A stretch of DNA of 23,325 bases from Chara braunii (taxonomy: Eukaryota > Streptophyta > Charophyceae > Charales > Characeae), in the NCBI GenBank assembly GCA_003427395.1, contig BFEA01000621.1, positions 251,680 to 275,004 of the forward strand. The letters run 5' to 3'. Shown here one piece after another: positions 9,559 through 18,679 of the stretch. Under the pieces are notes generated by a model. That model saw nothing but the letters and a program-made list of their open reading frames with translations. It was not told where the DNA came from and ran no database searches. Each line of letters starts with the position of its first letter. Within the stretch, counting starts at the first letter, position 1. A program made the position numbers and the translations under genes.

Positions 9559-10299
9559 GCTAGATCATTTAGCTTAGAAACACTGTTTAGCATGCCTTTA
9601 GAATATACACGAACAGGTTGCACAACTACTTTTTTCTTTTTTGGGCATATAACTAGACCATTTAGCTTACAAACAACGCCTAGTCGCCCTGAACTGTTTA
9701 ATAGCCAAAATTTAATAATTTTCTGACTTTGTTTTTAAAAGAAATGAAAATATGGGCAGGTGTCTGAGCCATTCCGCTTACAAACAATGCTCAGCTTGCC
9801 CAGATTACTTCCAATTATACTCGGTACTTTTATTTCTCTTCTAAATGATATGGCGTGGTGTTGGACTATTCAACTTGTCCAACTGTCAGTTCACATGCAA
9901 ATATAAGTAAAGATACTTCCTATTATACTCTGTTTATACTTATGTAAGTCGTTTTCATGCTAAACCATTCAACTTAGAAACAATGCTTAGCCTTAGACAA
10001 AAAATCCTCCCTTAAAAATAACACAAAAGACTGAACCATTCAGCTTGGAAACAGTGTTCGTCTTATCCTCAAACCATTCAAAGCATGAATTTGGATTCTT
10101 TAGTCAAACTTCAGTCAGAAACCCCAAAAGAAACAGACAGACCAAGCCATTCACTTAGAAACATTGCTTGGTCCCAGAGATCAGCAAGACAATTAAACAC
10201 AAAAACCAGGTCATTCAGCTTAGAAACAATGACTGGTCCTTCAGAAAAACAGTCAAATAAATATAGCCCTGGGTCATTCAGCTTAGAAACAATGTCCAG
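9559..10299. repeat. Array of nine hairpins with a conserved core and varying, compensated stems
   Basis: Each copy holds a core close to CATTCAGCTTAGAAACAATG flanked by arms that differ between copies yet pair within each copy. Hairpins: 9559-9591 (GCTAGA/TTTAGC, one G-T pair), 9652-9684 (ACTAG/CTAGT), 9764-9794 (CTGAGC/GCTCAG), 9860-9883 (GTTGGAC/GTCCAAC, core shortened), 9959-9991 (GCTAA/TTAGC), 10029-10062 (GAC-GAAC/GTTC-GTC), 10140-10173 (GACCAAGC/GCTTGGTC), 10204-10236 (ACCAG + TCATT / AATGA + CTGGT) and 10269-10299 (CTGG + CATT / AATG + CCAG). The CATT/AATG edges of the core usually extend the stem. Spacing between hairpins is 64-112 bp. Conserved loop with covarying stems is the usual mark of a structure under selection as RNA or single-stranded DNA; which one is not shown. 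Confidence 0.8.
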
Positions 10300-10310
10300 T
10301 CCTTGGTTGA

Positions 10311-10594
10311 CCCTGTGAAACGCATGCAAACTGCCTTCATCCCACCTTCCCTCGGTTCATCCCTTAGTCTTCTTTCAGTCAAAAATAAAGAAGAAACTTA
10401 AGCTTTTCACACTCATTCCTTCCATTTAGTCATATTAAAACTCAAAAGAAAGCAAAATCATAGATGAACACATGCATACAATCAGTCAAACTAAAGGGAG
10501 ATAGTCAAACAGGGGTATAGGGGTTCATACAGATAGAGAACAATATATCTGTCAGTTCCCTGCCTCCAGAACCTCGCCTAGGTTCCGGCAGAGC
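10311..10594. other. Non-coding interval
   Basis: Short AT-rich spacer after the hairpin array. No gene and no further copy of the hairpin core seen. Confidence 0.5.
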
Positions 10595-10595
10595 T

Positions 10596-10638
10596 ACCGC
10601 AATCTGTGGGTGGACTCCCCACAGAGTCTTGCTGCGGT
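10596..10638. repeat. Two-stem hairpin
   Basis: Outer stem ACCGCA (10596-10601) / TGCGGT (10633-10638); inner stem CTGTGGG (10604-10610) / CCCACAG (10618-10624) with loop TGGACTC. It is GC-rich and stable, unlike the AT-rich array before it. Confidence 0.6.
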
Positions 10639-11139
10639 CCTACGGGTTGCAATTCCGCCTGCCGCCTTCCTCTCGTAACCAGGATTGGACTTAGAGTCAG
10701 AAGGGCAAAAGGAGATAGGTTTGAGACTCTCTGATCCAAGAAAGGTGCTCTCAAACTCACGTGAGAGGGCCTTGATTCCTTGATCCGTCTGAGGGCTCCA
10801 CAATGGTGGCCAGAACGCAGTTGCGGCGTGGTCAACTAAACACAACTGCTAACTCTTGACTTCCCTGCCGACCTTCCAATCCGCAATAATATTCCCCTTC
10901 AACAAGGCCCCCCCCCCCCCCACACACAAAAGTTTGTGGTCTGAAAAGGCCTTAGCCACCGCTCGAGCCACGGGCCGTGGACCGACGATAAAGCCATCTC
11001 TCTCTCACGCCGCAGCAGAGTGGTAGCGTGATCTCACTGGCTTTGCAACATTAGAGTGTGCGCAGATATGGGCTATAGCCCTCACCAAGCTATAACAAGT
11101 ACTCAGTTTGTGGTTGTACGCACACTACTCCGGCTGGTA
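10639..11139. other. Non-coding interval with C14 tract
   Basis: No gene recognised. It contains a 14-base C run (10908-10921) followed by ACACACA, and a CCACGGGCCGTGG palindrome near 10968. Confidence 0.5.
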
Positions 11140-11870
11140 TGAAGGGCAGCGCACGAGTCAATCTGCAAATTCTACAACTTCATGGTTGGCCTTAGTTCAC
11201 TGTCACTGGCTCAATGGGCAGCGCTCGGTCGGGAGGTAAGTCTTCAACCCGTGGCTGGCTCTCCTTGCCGCTTCCACTAATGCGATAGGTGGTCCATTGG
11301 TCAACAGATGGGCCTGCAATTTCCTCAGTTCGGGCAGCGCATCAATGAGCAGGTAACTCTTCAGTCTTACGGCTCACTCCCTCTCTCCCGCTGTCCTGTG
11401 TAGGAGAACGAGTTCCGCAGTCGCTAACCGGCAAACCTGTACTCTAGTGGCTCGCTCTCAGTAACTTCGCATGACAGGTGGGCAGTACACCGACCCACAT
11501 GTAAGCTTTCAGCTCGTGACTGACGTCAAGCCCTTTCGATTCGACCGGTTATACGACGCATTGGCCAGTTGGTAAGGTTGTGACCTCGCAGCCTCCTTCC
11601 CTCGTTGCCCTGCTTAATGAGAGAGCACCACGCCGACTGGCCTTATAGCTGCTTCGTACGGTACGTTGGGCAACACCCCAGTCAACAGGTGAGCCTCTAA
11701 TCCCTGCAGCCCACCTTACGTTCGTCCTATCGATAAGTCGATCGAGTCGAAACGCATGAAAGTGGAAGGTATACTTTGTCTGGTCCACCTGCTCTTCGCC
11801 AGTACCCTCCCCCGCCTGATGCCTATATTCCATGCATGTCAAATCGGGCGTCAATCTCGTCCATGCGCAG
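11140..11870. repeat. Irregular minisatellite, GGGCAGCGC / CAGGTAAGTCTTCA type
   Basis: Diverged copies of a core of roughly GGGCAGCGC..GTCAA..GCAGGTAAGTCTTCA recur: near 11147, 11215, 11300, 11331, 11482, 11560, 11663 and a faint one near 11845. Intervals are uneven (about 30-150 bp). The words GTCAACAG(A/G)TG and CAGGTRA are the most stable parts. No reading frame is shared between copies. Confidence 0.5.
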
Positions 11871-12970
11871 GTGATCCCAAAGTAACTCCGTAAAACCGAG
11901 TGCTATTGCATGGTCGCGCTCCAGTGCGACATTGCCTGCCACAAAAAGCATCATCAGAAAAAAAGCTCGTCAGTAGCGAGCACTCAGACCATTAGCACGA
12001 TCGAGAGGAACAACAAACCGCCAGCAGGTCTTCACGTTACTCCCATCGATAGTACGAGCTTAAAACCACTAAACAGGTAGTCTTCAACCCCACGACGATT
12101 CTCACGCTACTCCTGTCCACAAAACGAATAAGAATCGATGAACCTACCGTAAAAACAAGGAACCATACATTGCCTTCTACCACCAAGTGGGTGGGCCGAA
12201 TCGAACGGACCCACTATTCAAACACGGAAATATACACGTGTGTGTGAGTATGTGCGTGAAAGAGAGGGAGTTTTTCGTCGATAGGGTGAGCATTCGATAG
12301 TATTCGTCTCACTCCACAAAGCGGTCCTCTCGCACGCAACTCGTTATTAGCACTGGTAAAAACTAGACAACCAAAATCTCTAGATCTAACACTACCCTTG
12401 AGTTCGCAACCCTTGAAAACCTCTGTCTATAGCACTCCCCTCTCTCAACTAACTCAGAACTGGAAGGAGACTCGTCTTTCCTAACCCTGCCATTCGATTC
12501 GCTTTAGCCTGAAACCTCCGAATCGCCTCTTCCCCCGCTCGTTTTCAGTACGAGTCGAGCGAGTTACGCCTTTTTCACAATGCCCAGTCTACCTCTCGCC
12601 ATCATCATCTCCACCTTTTTCGTGTTCCTTCCCGCTCCGCAGTGTAGACATCAGCGGTTCAGCAAAAATCTTCGGACGGGACCAGACTGTTCGACTAGTC
12701 TCTTGCTCCTATACCCTGCTTCGGTGAAGGACTTGCACGGTCGTATTGCCTTCGGCCTCTGCCTTGAGTTGCCCCTACCCCCGCCTCACAAAGGCCCAAT
12801 TCCCACCCTTTAAATTTCCTGCGGGCCGGCTCCCACACAGGTTGCAGGTCGAGGGATCGAGTGTGCGGGTTTTCCACGATCTTGTAGCATGCACCTAGGT
12901 GAAGCGGGTCCTGGTGTAGGTCTTGTCAGTAGTAACAAACATTCAAAATAAAGCTCTGAAGTCCGATATT
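11871..12970. other. Non-coding interval, nothing recognised
   Basis: About 1.1 kb of mixed composition with short TG/GA-rich runs (12236-12270). The open frames on either strand are under 80 codons and show no family motif. I see no tRNA, rRNA or element end here. Confidence 0.5.
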
Positions 12971-12972
12971 TA

Positions 12973-12990
12973 GGGGGGGGGGGGCGGGGG
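12973..12990. repeat. Poly-G tract (G12-C-G5)
   Basis: Uninterrupted G12 followed by C and G5, ending ..TTCAAGGGGGCAG. The 13208 region begins with a very similar poly-G-TTCAAGTGGGCATG sequence, so this may be the degenerate start of another copy of the repeat at 13041-13360. Confidence 0.7.
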
Positions 12991-13040
12991 TTCAAGGGGG
13001 CAGCCCCTACCCTAGCGCACTCGCCCCCCCGTTTCAGGTC

Positions 13041-13191
13041 CAATCGGGCAGGCTCACACTCAAACCTCTTGCAACCGACTACAACGGACGGGCGGTGCTC
13101 CTACCGGGGACCCATGCCCCGGGGTTTCCCACCCGTCCTAAGGCTAAGTCACACAACGGCTCACTTGCACATTGACCACTGCGGTTCTAGT
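13041..13191 (+). repeat. 169-bp-period direct repeat, copy 1
   Basis: From CAATCGGGCAGGCTCACACT to GCGGTTCTAGT, nearly identical to 13208-13360. It contains the inverted repeat CCGGGGACCCATGCCCCGG. Copy 1 stops exactly at the N (13192). Confidence 0.85.
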
Positions 13192-13192
13192 N
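13192..13192. other. Ambiguous base / assembly gap before poly-G
   Basis: A single N between the end of repeat copy 1 and a 15-base G run (13193-13207). The neighbouring direct repeat makes a mis-joined or collapsed assembly plausible. Confidence 0.8.
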
Positions 13193-13207
13193 GGGGGGGG
13201 GGGGGGG

Positions 13208-13360
13208 TTCAAGTGGGCATGCTCACACTCAAACCCCTCGCAACCGACTACAACGGACGGGCGGTGCGTCTACCGGGGACCCATGCCCCGGGGTTTCCCT
13301 CCCGTCCTACGGCTAAGTCACACACCGTCTCACTTGCACGTTGACCATCGCAGTTCTAGT
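13208..13360 (+). repeat. 169-bp-period direct repeat, copy 2
   Basis: Same sequence as 13041-13191 with few differences, and it continues past TTCTAGT into unique sequence (GCCGCACCCACCGCACG). GCTCACACTCAAAC begins at 13052 and 13221, giving the 169-bp period. Confidence 0.85.
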
Positions 13361-13619
13361 GCCGCACCCACCGCACGTATGCACAAGCCATTGGTAAGCA
13401 CACTAATTAGTAGACAAAAATCTTTTTACTCCTAGACTAATCAAAAGCAAAAATCCGGCCAGCAACTGGTGCCAAATTTCACAATCATCAAAGGGAAAAC
13501 AGATCAAGCGCGCCTTAAGTCTAAGCGCCGACACACTCTCTACTCTGGTCAACCTTTAGTCAATGTAAACCATAGACGCAGCCACGCCTCGTGCGGTATA
13601 CTTAAACTTTAAACCAAAC

Positions 13620-14190
13620 TTATCTTTTGTCGCTTGCAGAAGCCAAGGCGGATACCCTTGTAAGGGTATTCGCACCGACAACACAGCTCATTGTTGTGGC
13701 CCAAAAAGTCGTTGACCATTTCATTTCTACCGGTGGCCTCACCGCTCCCCGATCCTGATGTACCGCCCTGATGTAATACTTGCCTGTGAATATTTTGTCG
13801 AAAGCTATCATGACCTTACAAAACCCGTAAAGCAGCTCATACTCAAAGTGAGCCACGTCCTTCATCCTAGAAAAGTGTGTCTTCTCATTCCTCCTTGGTC
13901 ATGCAGACCCTTTGGAGAACAATCGTTACGATTTTGGGCCAGGAGACCCCGCATGGTAGGTAAAAGGAGAAGTCTGCCAACTTCCTATACATTCTGTCTA
14001 AGAACAAATATCGATAGCAAGGCGCCCCAAACATGGTTCGAAATTGTTTCTTGCTCATGAACTGCCTGACTTCCCGTCCAATTGGGTCCTCTTGCACTCT
14101 TCTACCCCTTAGGGTTCTCCCTACCCTGTATACTTCCTCGTCTTCCCCCTGCTGAGGGACTTCGATGGTCTCTCCTAAAATCGTCACGTG
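13620..14190 (-). pseudogene. Unrecognised protein module, decayed copy 5
   Basis: Two minus-strand open pieces in different frames: 14187-13885 and 13865-13620. The first holds YRVGRTLRGRRVQEDPIG then QFRTMFGAPCYRYLFLDRMY, which I align to the LRG..GWRTFG..YMFLGAW part of copy 3. The second holds HFEYELLYGFCKVMIAFDKI, aligned to the GYEVLRILRATA part of copy 3. Order and spacing agree with the other copies. The frameshift between the pieces and the weak match make this a dead relic. Function unknown; I recognise no catalytic motif, signal peptide or membrane span. Confidence 0.45.
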
Positions 14191-14409
14191 TAGGAAGGAC
14201 AGGTAGATTCTCTTGTTCCTCCACCTTGGTACCTCCTTTCCACTTCGTCATAACTCTCCATTACGTCGTGCCCTCGGTAAAATGTATACCCCTTTCATGT
14301 TTTCGGTGGTCGCTGGGCCACCATCTTTGGGGTTCCTACAACCAATTGTTACGGAAAGCGCCCCACTTTTTAGATCCTCTTAATATTTTACTATGCTTAT
14401 CAATCCTAT

Positions 14410-15366
14410 CTTTTCCTGATTTTCCGGCTTTCCCTTGAGGAGTGTCTTTCCCCGTCCCTACTCAGTAATATGTAGTATATTGTCTTTACTAGGCGATCCT
14501 CTCTGTAATTCTCACACTTGCTCCTCGGGCTCTGCCTGTCCACAGGTTCCTCAAATAGTTTAGCCACCCCGGCTAGGTAGTTCCCCCCCCCCCATCTATA
14601 TTTCTCTTATGATTATTGGTTCATATTCTGAATAGGTCAGTTGTGGTGTCCAAAACACCAGAATGTCGATGAGCTCTAGCAACTCCCAAGCGCTATTCCC
14701 CCTGAACGGTCTGTATCCTATCGATAAGTCGTAAAAAATCCCAATCGTCTGGGGTTGAAAGTGATGTACCCATATTACAGACGCGCTTAACAGTTTTCTT
14801 GCCTTTGAGAGGCTCCCAAAGATAAGATCTATCATAAATCATGGTACCTGGCACCTTAGAAGGGACGTCGGGGCCCTAAAGTCCCGCCAGCCTCCAACTT
14901 CCACTTTGGTCCTTAGTCCTATGTTCCTTCTCCCTCGGATTTTTTGGCCTATTCGTGCCAATGGTAGAGTCGCCCTTCGAAAAATGGGTGATAGCCTGCG
15001 TCCCTGAGCCATCCCGATCCCTAACAAGTGTCACCCGACTTCAGGCAAGTACGAGGTCCCTGTTACCCTAAGGTCGCCATACAGATCATCCCAAGGTCCC
15101 CGATTACACCTCATACCACTCCATAAACATTCCACCATCATGAAGGCGTTGTTTCTCCCCAAGGTTACGACTCACCATTCTACATCAATCCCTCGGAACT
15201 CGTAGCTCGCAGGAAGCGATACTTCCCACCCGTTGTCGTGCTCCAAAGGCAAGCGAGGGTGTGTAAGCTGCCACGACGTTCGGACGCGTCTTGCCGCCAT
15301 TATCGATTGGTGATCCCCTACATAGTCCAGAAAAGAGATGAATATAGCCCATCTTCCTTTATGCAA
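14410..15366 (-). pseudogene. Unrecognised protein module, decayed copy 4 (longest)
   Basis: One minus-strand frame stays readable from 15366 to 14596, about 257 codons, broken by three stops near 15172, 15045 and 14839, all TGA. It contains LEHDNGWEVSLPASYEFRGI, then RVTGTSYLPEVG, then IGQKIRGRRNIG and GGWRDFRAPTSLL, then SAWELLELIDILVFWTPQL. After an 11-base C run (14583-14593) that shifts the frame, similarity resumes with NYLAGVAKLFEEPVDRQSPR, down to about 14410. VTGTSYLPEVG parallels MTGTFALPSENV of copy 3, and the LAGVAKLFEEP tail parallels its IDNVYQLFKSPEE. No known domain recognised. Confidence 0.5.
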
Positions 15367-15446
15367 TTAAACCTGTGCTCCCTACCTTCCTTCCCTTCGG
15401 TTCTTCATTTTTTTTGCCTTGGCTCCTATAATTATCCCTCTCTTGT

Positions 15447-16012
15447 TCATCCCTTTTGGATAGTCCTTTCCTCTGGTGACTTGAACAACTGATATACATT
15501 GTCTATATAGGTCAGTCTGCGGCTCACTTCTCGCCTAATGACGCCCCACATAACTTTGTCACTGATTAGCGGGATTTTCGACCTTGTTGTTGCAGTCGCA
15601 CGCAGTATGCGCAATACTTCATATCCCTGCTCTTCCTCAAACGACCCCATTTCTAAAAAGGCCTGGTAGTATTCCTGGAATGTCATGGCACCCTCGAAGT
15701 CAAAAACGGGTTAGTGTTGCTACCGCCTGCGTGACGCGCTCCGCACCACCTATTCACAGTGACAGAAAAATTGGCAACCTCATTCGTACGTTTTCACTTG
15801 GCAAGGCGAAGGTACCTGTCATAGCAGTTCTTCCTTCTGCCGTTACATCATCCAACCCGGATTCTGCAAACGCAAACCTCTCCCGTTATGTTAGTTGCCA
15901 TGCTCCTAGGAACATGTACACGGGGTCATCCCCAGACGCCAAAGTGATCCCAAAGGTACGCCAACCTTCCTCGCATAGGTACAATGTTCCTTTAGCATGG
16001 ACGCACTCCTAA
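15447..16012 (-). pseudogene. Unrecognised protein module, decayed copy 3 (best reference copy)
   Basis: The minus-strand frame from 16011 reads TLYLCEEGWRTFGITLASGD then DPVYMFLGAWQLT, a stop, then RERFAFAESGLDDVTAEGRT and AMTGTFALPSENVRMRL. A second frame, 15686-15447, reads MTFQEYYQAFLEMGSFEEEQ then YEVLRILRATATTRSKIPLI, DKVMWGVIRREVSRRLTYID and NVYQLFKSPEERTIQKG, ending at a stop. Substitutions between copies look protein-like (hydrophobic positions kept), so this was once coding. It is broken by a stop and a frame change. I cannot name the family. Confidence 0.5.
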
Positions 16013-16435
16013 GGATCGATATTTCAGCCCCTAAGTTTGCCCCCCGCATGTCTCTCTAATTCCACGATCAGCTATACTGTATCCTCCACAAACTTATTTC
16101 TACCTAGTCCATTATCGGGTTGCTCACCCCACTCCTTGCTGACATGCTTATCTCCATCCTGTTGTCCGTTTCATGTAGTGACAAAATCCCAAGTGGTATG
16201 TTTTCCCTGAGCGTCCGTCTTCGAGTCATAGCACGACACCTTCCTGTTTTCCCGTCCGCGGTCAACAATCATACCTACAAGATTTTGCACGTTTTTGCCT
16301 TAGTTTCCCTTAATTTACACAACCAGCTTTCCGTAATGAATATTCATCCCCCGCTTTGCCCTTGTTCAATACATGCGCTGACTCTCTACTTGTATCCATT
16401 GACGCCCTACTTGTTTGAGCACTAGTTACCTTTAG

Positions 16436-16970
16436 TCAAAACCATAGGACTTCACACAACAAGAACACATTGCCTATATAAGAGGGGGTCGTTGCTACCT
16501 CGTGGTGAAGTATAGCATTACTTGTTTCGTAATCCAGGGTCTGACGACTCTTAGGATGGCGAGAACCTCCTGAGCCCTGAAGCCGTAGAAAGCCCCTTCT
16601 TCCGATGAGATTTTGTAGAACTTGTCGGATAGCCACAAAAATTCGAGGTGGATCTTATCTAAGGATTCTGCAACTCTATAAATAAGTTGGTAACCTCCGA
16701 TCCAATCTGCCACAAAATGTGGCACCCAGGCCTGGGCTGACTGACACGGCAGCCTAAATTCCTATCATCCTCTCATTACGACTCGGTTGTTAGTCTTATC
16801 CCATCCCTGGTTGGCGAAATTCTCCGCTTCATTTTAAGTTCACTATTCTGCTTTCATAATGATCTACATCGGGTCTTGTCCGGATGCTAACGTTGTGCGG
16901 AATAGATGTCAGTCTTTTTGCGATAGGCAGATTGTTCCAAGGGACTCCACATTCCCCTCAGCTATCTCGT
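16436..16970 (-). pseudogene. Unrecognised protein module, decayed copy 2
   Basis: The upper part (about 16968-16840) reads NVESLGTICLSQKD, stop, HLFRTTLASGQDPM, stop, and aligns to the EEGWRTFGITLASGDDPVYM part of copy 3. The lower part, 16725-16495, reads FYKISSEEGAFYGFRAQEVL then AILRVVRPWITKQVM, matching copy 3's FLEMGSFEEEQGYEVLRILR. It continues after a frameshift with EVATTPSYIGNVFLL, matching REVSRRLTYIDNVYQLF. At least two stops and one frameshift make it a pseudogene. Confidence 0.5.
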
Positions 16971-17247
16971 CCCATCCTTCCTCTTCCTCTATTGGGTTCC
17001 ATATTTGTTCTACCCATAAATACGAGAGTTCCAGAGCGATCTCCAACCGTACTCAGTCACAAAGAGTTCCTCTTCATTCGTTCCTTGATGGTATGGACAT
17101 TTTTACTCCCCCTCTGAGTTATCTTGGTCTCCATCCCTTAAACATGCGGTCATTCAGACGTTGTTCTCTAACCATTATGCTACCTGCACAGCGTCAACCA
17201 CCCATTCCACCCATGCATGTGACCCTCTTCTCATAAATCTCACTCCT

Positions 17248-17943
17248 TTATCGCGTCTTCCTCCTCTTCGTCGATGAAGTCAGTTTGTCTAGGAAAGTTT
17301 CTCCTAAAGCCACATTCTTGTAAACTATTTTCCAATGCGTAGGGCTCAGGACATACATATCATCAATGCTAAGGCAATTCAACATCTCAGCTAGTTCCCT
17401 CGCCCAATATCCTTCGAAGGGCCCCATTTGTACTTATAGTCGGAAAAAGTCATGCCTAGCGCATTGGTACAATCCGAGGTTTGTCATGGCTGTTTTGGGT
17501 CCCAAAGACCGCATGTACCAGAAACGGAGGCAACACACGCGTCATCGTTCTAAGTGGTCGTCTCACGTTCTCTCTATCCCCAAGCTCCACCTGCACGTCT
17601 ATCTCATCCATTTCCATTTTGCCCGCTAACATGCTGCCCACATTACCTCCCGTTCCATCTGCCTAAACAGTTTGTATGGGACTATCCCCAGTGTCAAGTC
17701 AACAACCATAGCGTTTTCCCCTTCCTGGGATAAATAAATCCATCCTCAGACTTCCGTTGTCCCTCGAAATTCTAGATCAGTCAGGCTTGGCGTCAACCGC
17801 ATCATGCTGACCTTGGTCCATAGGATCTCTATCCAAAGGAAGGCGTCCCCCTCGTCCAACATTACGATCTGATAGGCCGGTTCTAGGTCGGTCAAAGTTC
17901 CCTCTTCCAAGAGGACGACCGATACCCCACCCTTTACATCTAC
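17248..17943 (-). pseudogene. Unrecognised protein module, decayed copy 1
   Basis: The upper part on the minus strand reads GGVSVVLLEEGTLTDLEPAY then QIVMLDEGDAFLWIEILW, then a stop after FRGTTEV near 17750 and VVDLTLGIVPYKLFRQMER beyond it. DAFLWIEILW matches NAFMMVECLW of copy 4. The lower part begins MTFSDYKYKWGP near 17455, shifts frame, and continues FEGYWARELAEMLNCLSIDD and THWKIVYKNVALGETFLDKL to a TAA at 17248, matching copy 3's MTFQEYY..QGYEVLRIL..YIDNVYQLF. The module therefore has a beta-rich-looking first half and a helical second half. Identity unknown. Confidence 0.5.
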
Positions 17944-18022
17944 CGATGCTTATGGTCCATTGAAATAGATAGGAGACGGTAGCCACCACACCATCTGGGC
18001 TTCAATACCCGATCCCTGTTTT

Positions 18023-18679
18023 CACAATCGAGCACCAACCTCGCCCCTTCGGTCTGGTTAGTTTATACCCTGGATGAAGATTATTTCAGACCCCCCATCA
18101 AGGTCTTGCATAACCTACCCCCCTATTCCCAAATTTCCTTTTTCCTTGATACCTCCAATCGGTTTCCCCCTTACCAGTATTATTTTTCTTGGTTCTATTC
18201 AAACTGACCTTTATCCTGCTCCTCATGATCTTCACTCACTCATGCGGACTTAGATGGGAGGCGATAATAGACTAGAATCATGACCCTATCCCACGGCTCG
18301 CATTTCAATCAAGCTTTATAGAGAGGGGGGTTACAAAAAGAAAGAATGCAGACAATCTCATATACAGGGCGATTATCTCCTCACCGACCTTTTTCCCAGT
18401 GTGGTCTTTCCACTTTGCTTTCGGCGGGCCTTCCACCCAATTCAAGCGCAGCTCAACCGTTGCAAGCGCGGTACCTCAACTTCGGTACAGGGTATCACCC
18501 CTCTCCGTTTGGTCAGAATACCTCATCTGTTCTTGCCGCTTTTGCACGCCCCCATCGATACTGGGAATCAACCCGCATACCGCTAGTAGGACTCAAGACT
18601 CACACTCCGGGCATTCACATCCTTTAGGCTATCAGAAACTCGTATTTTCTCTGTCGTACTTTGGCAAGCTATTGGCCGT
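18023..18679 (+). repeat. 657-bp tandem duplication, unit 1
   Basis: Begins CACAATCGAGCACC and runs through TATACCCTGGATGARGATTA and GGTTACAAAAAGAAAGAATG (about 18329) to TATTGGCCGT. Unit 2 repeats it in the same order with scattered substitutions and small indels. The minus strand shows protein-like stretches in both units (HWKKVGEEMTGLYVRLPSFF in unit 2) but no frame survives end to end. Confidence 0.85.

Larger units (their letters stand above)
8150..10310. repeat. Structured noncoding repeat family, copy 1
   Basis: AT-rich, gene-free region with three parts: a leader (8150-8700), a 124-bp tandem array (about 8735-9260) and a hairpin array (9559-10299). The leader matches 22640-23165 in order and orientation. 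Shared landmarks are TGTCCAACYTTYTATAA (about 8251 / 22737), GATCCTYGTAGG (about 8446 / 22929), TGTATGGAGAAT (about 8549 / 23031) and GGCAGCATCT (8650 / 23132). The two copies are strongly diverged, so this is an old dispersed family. No protein is encoded; the ORFs across it are short and without known motifs. Confidence 0.7.

Noticed and set aside
9559-10299. CRISPR-like array (short repeats, varied spacing)
   Set aside because: Repeats are diverged, spacers vary from about 30 to 80 bp, context is eukaryotic repeats and there are no cas genes.
11228-11360. Real splice donors at CAGGTAAGT words
   Set aside because: They recur as part of a tandem repeat and no exon-like frame leads into them.
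12580-12813. Plus-strand frame with a hydrophobic N-terminus that looks like a signal peptide
   Set aside because: Only 77 codons, no domain after the hydrophobic stretch, no homologous motif.
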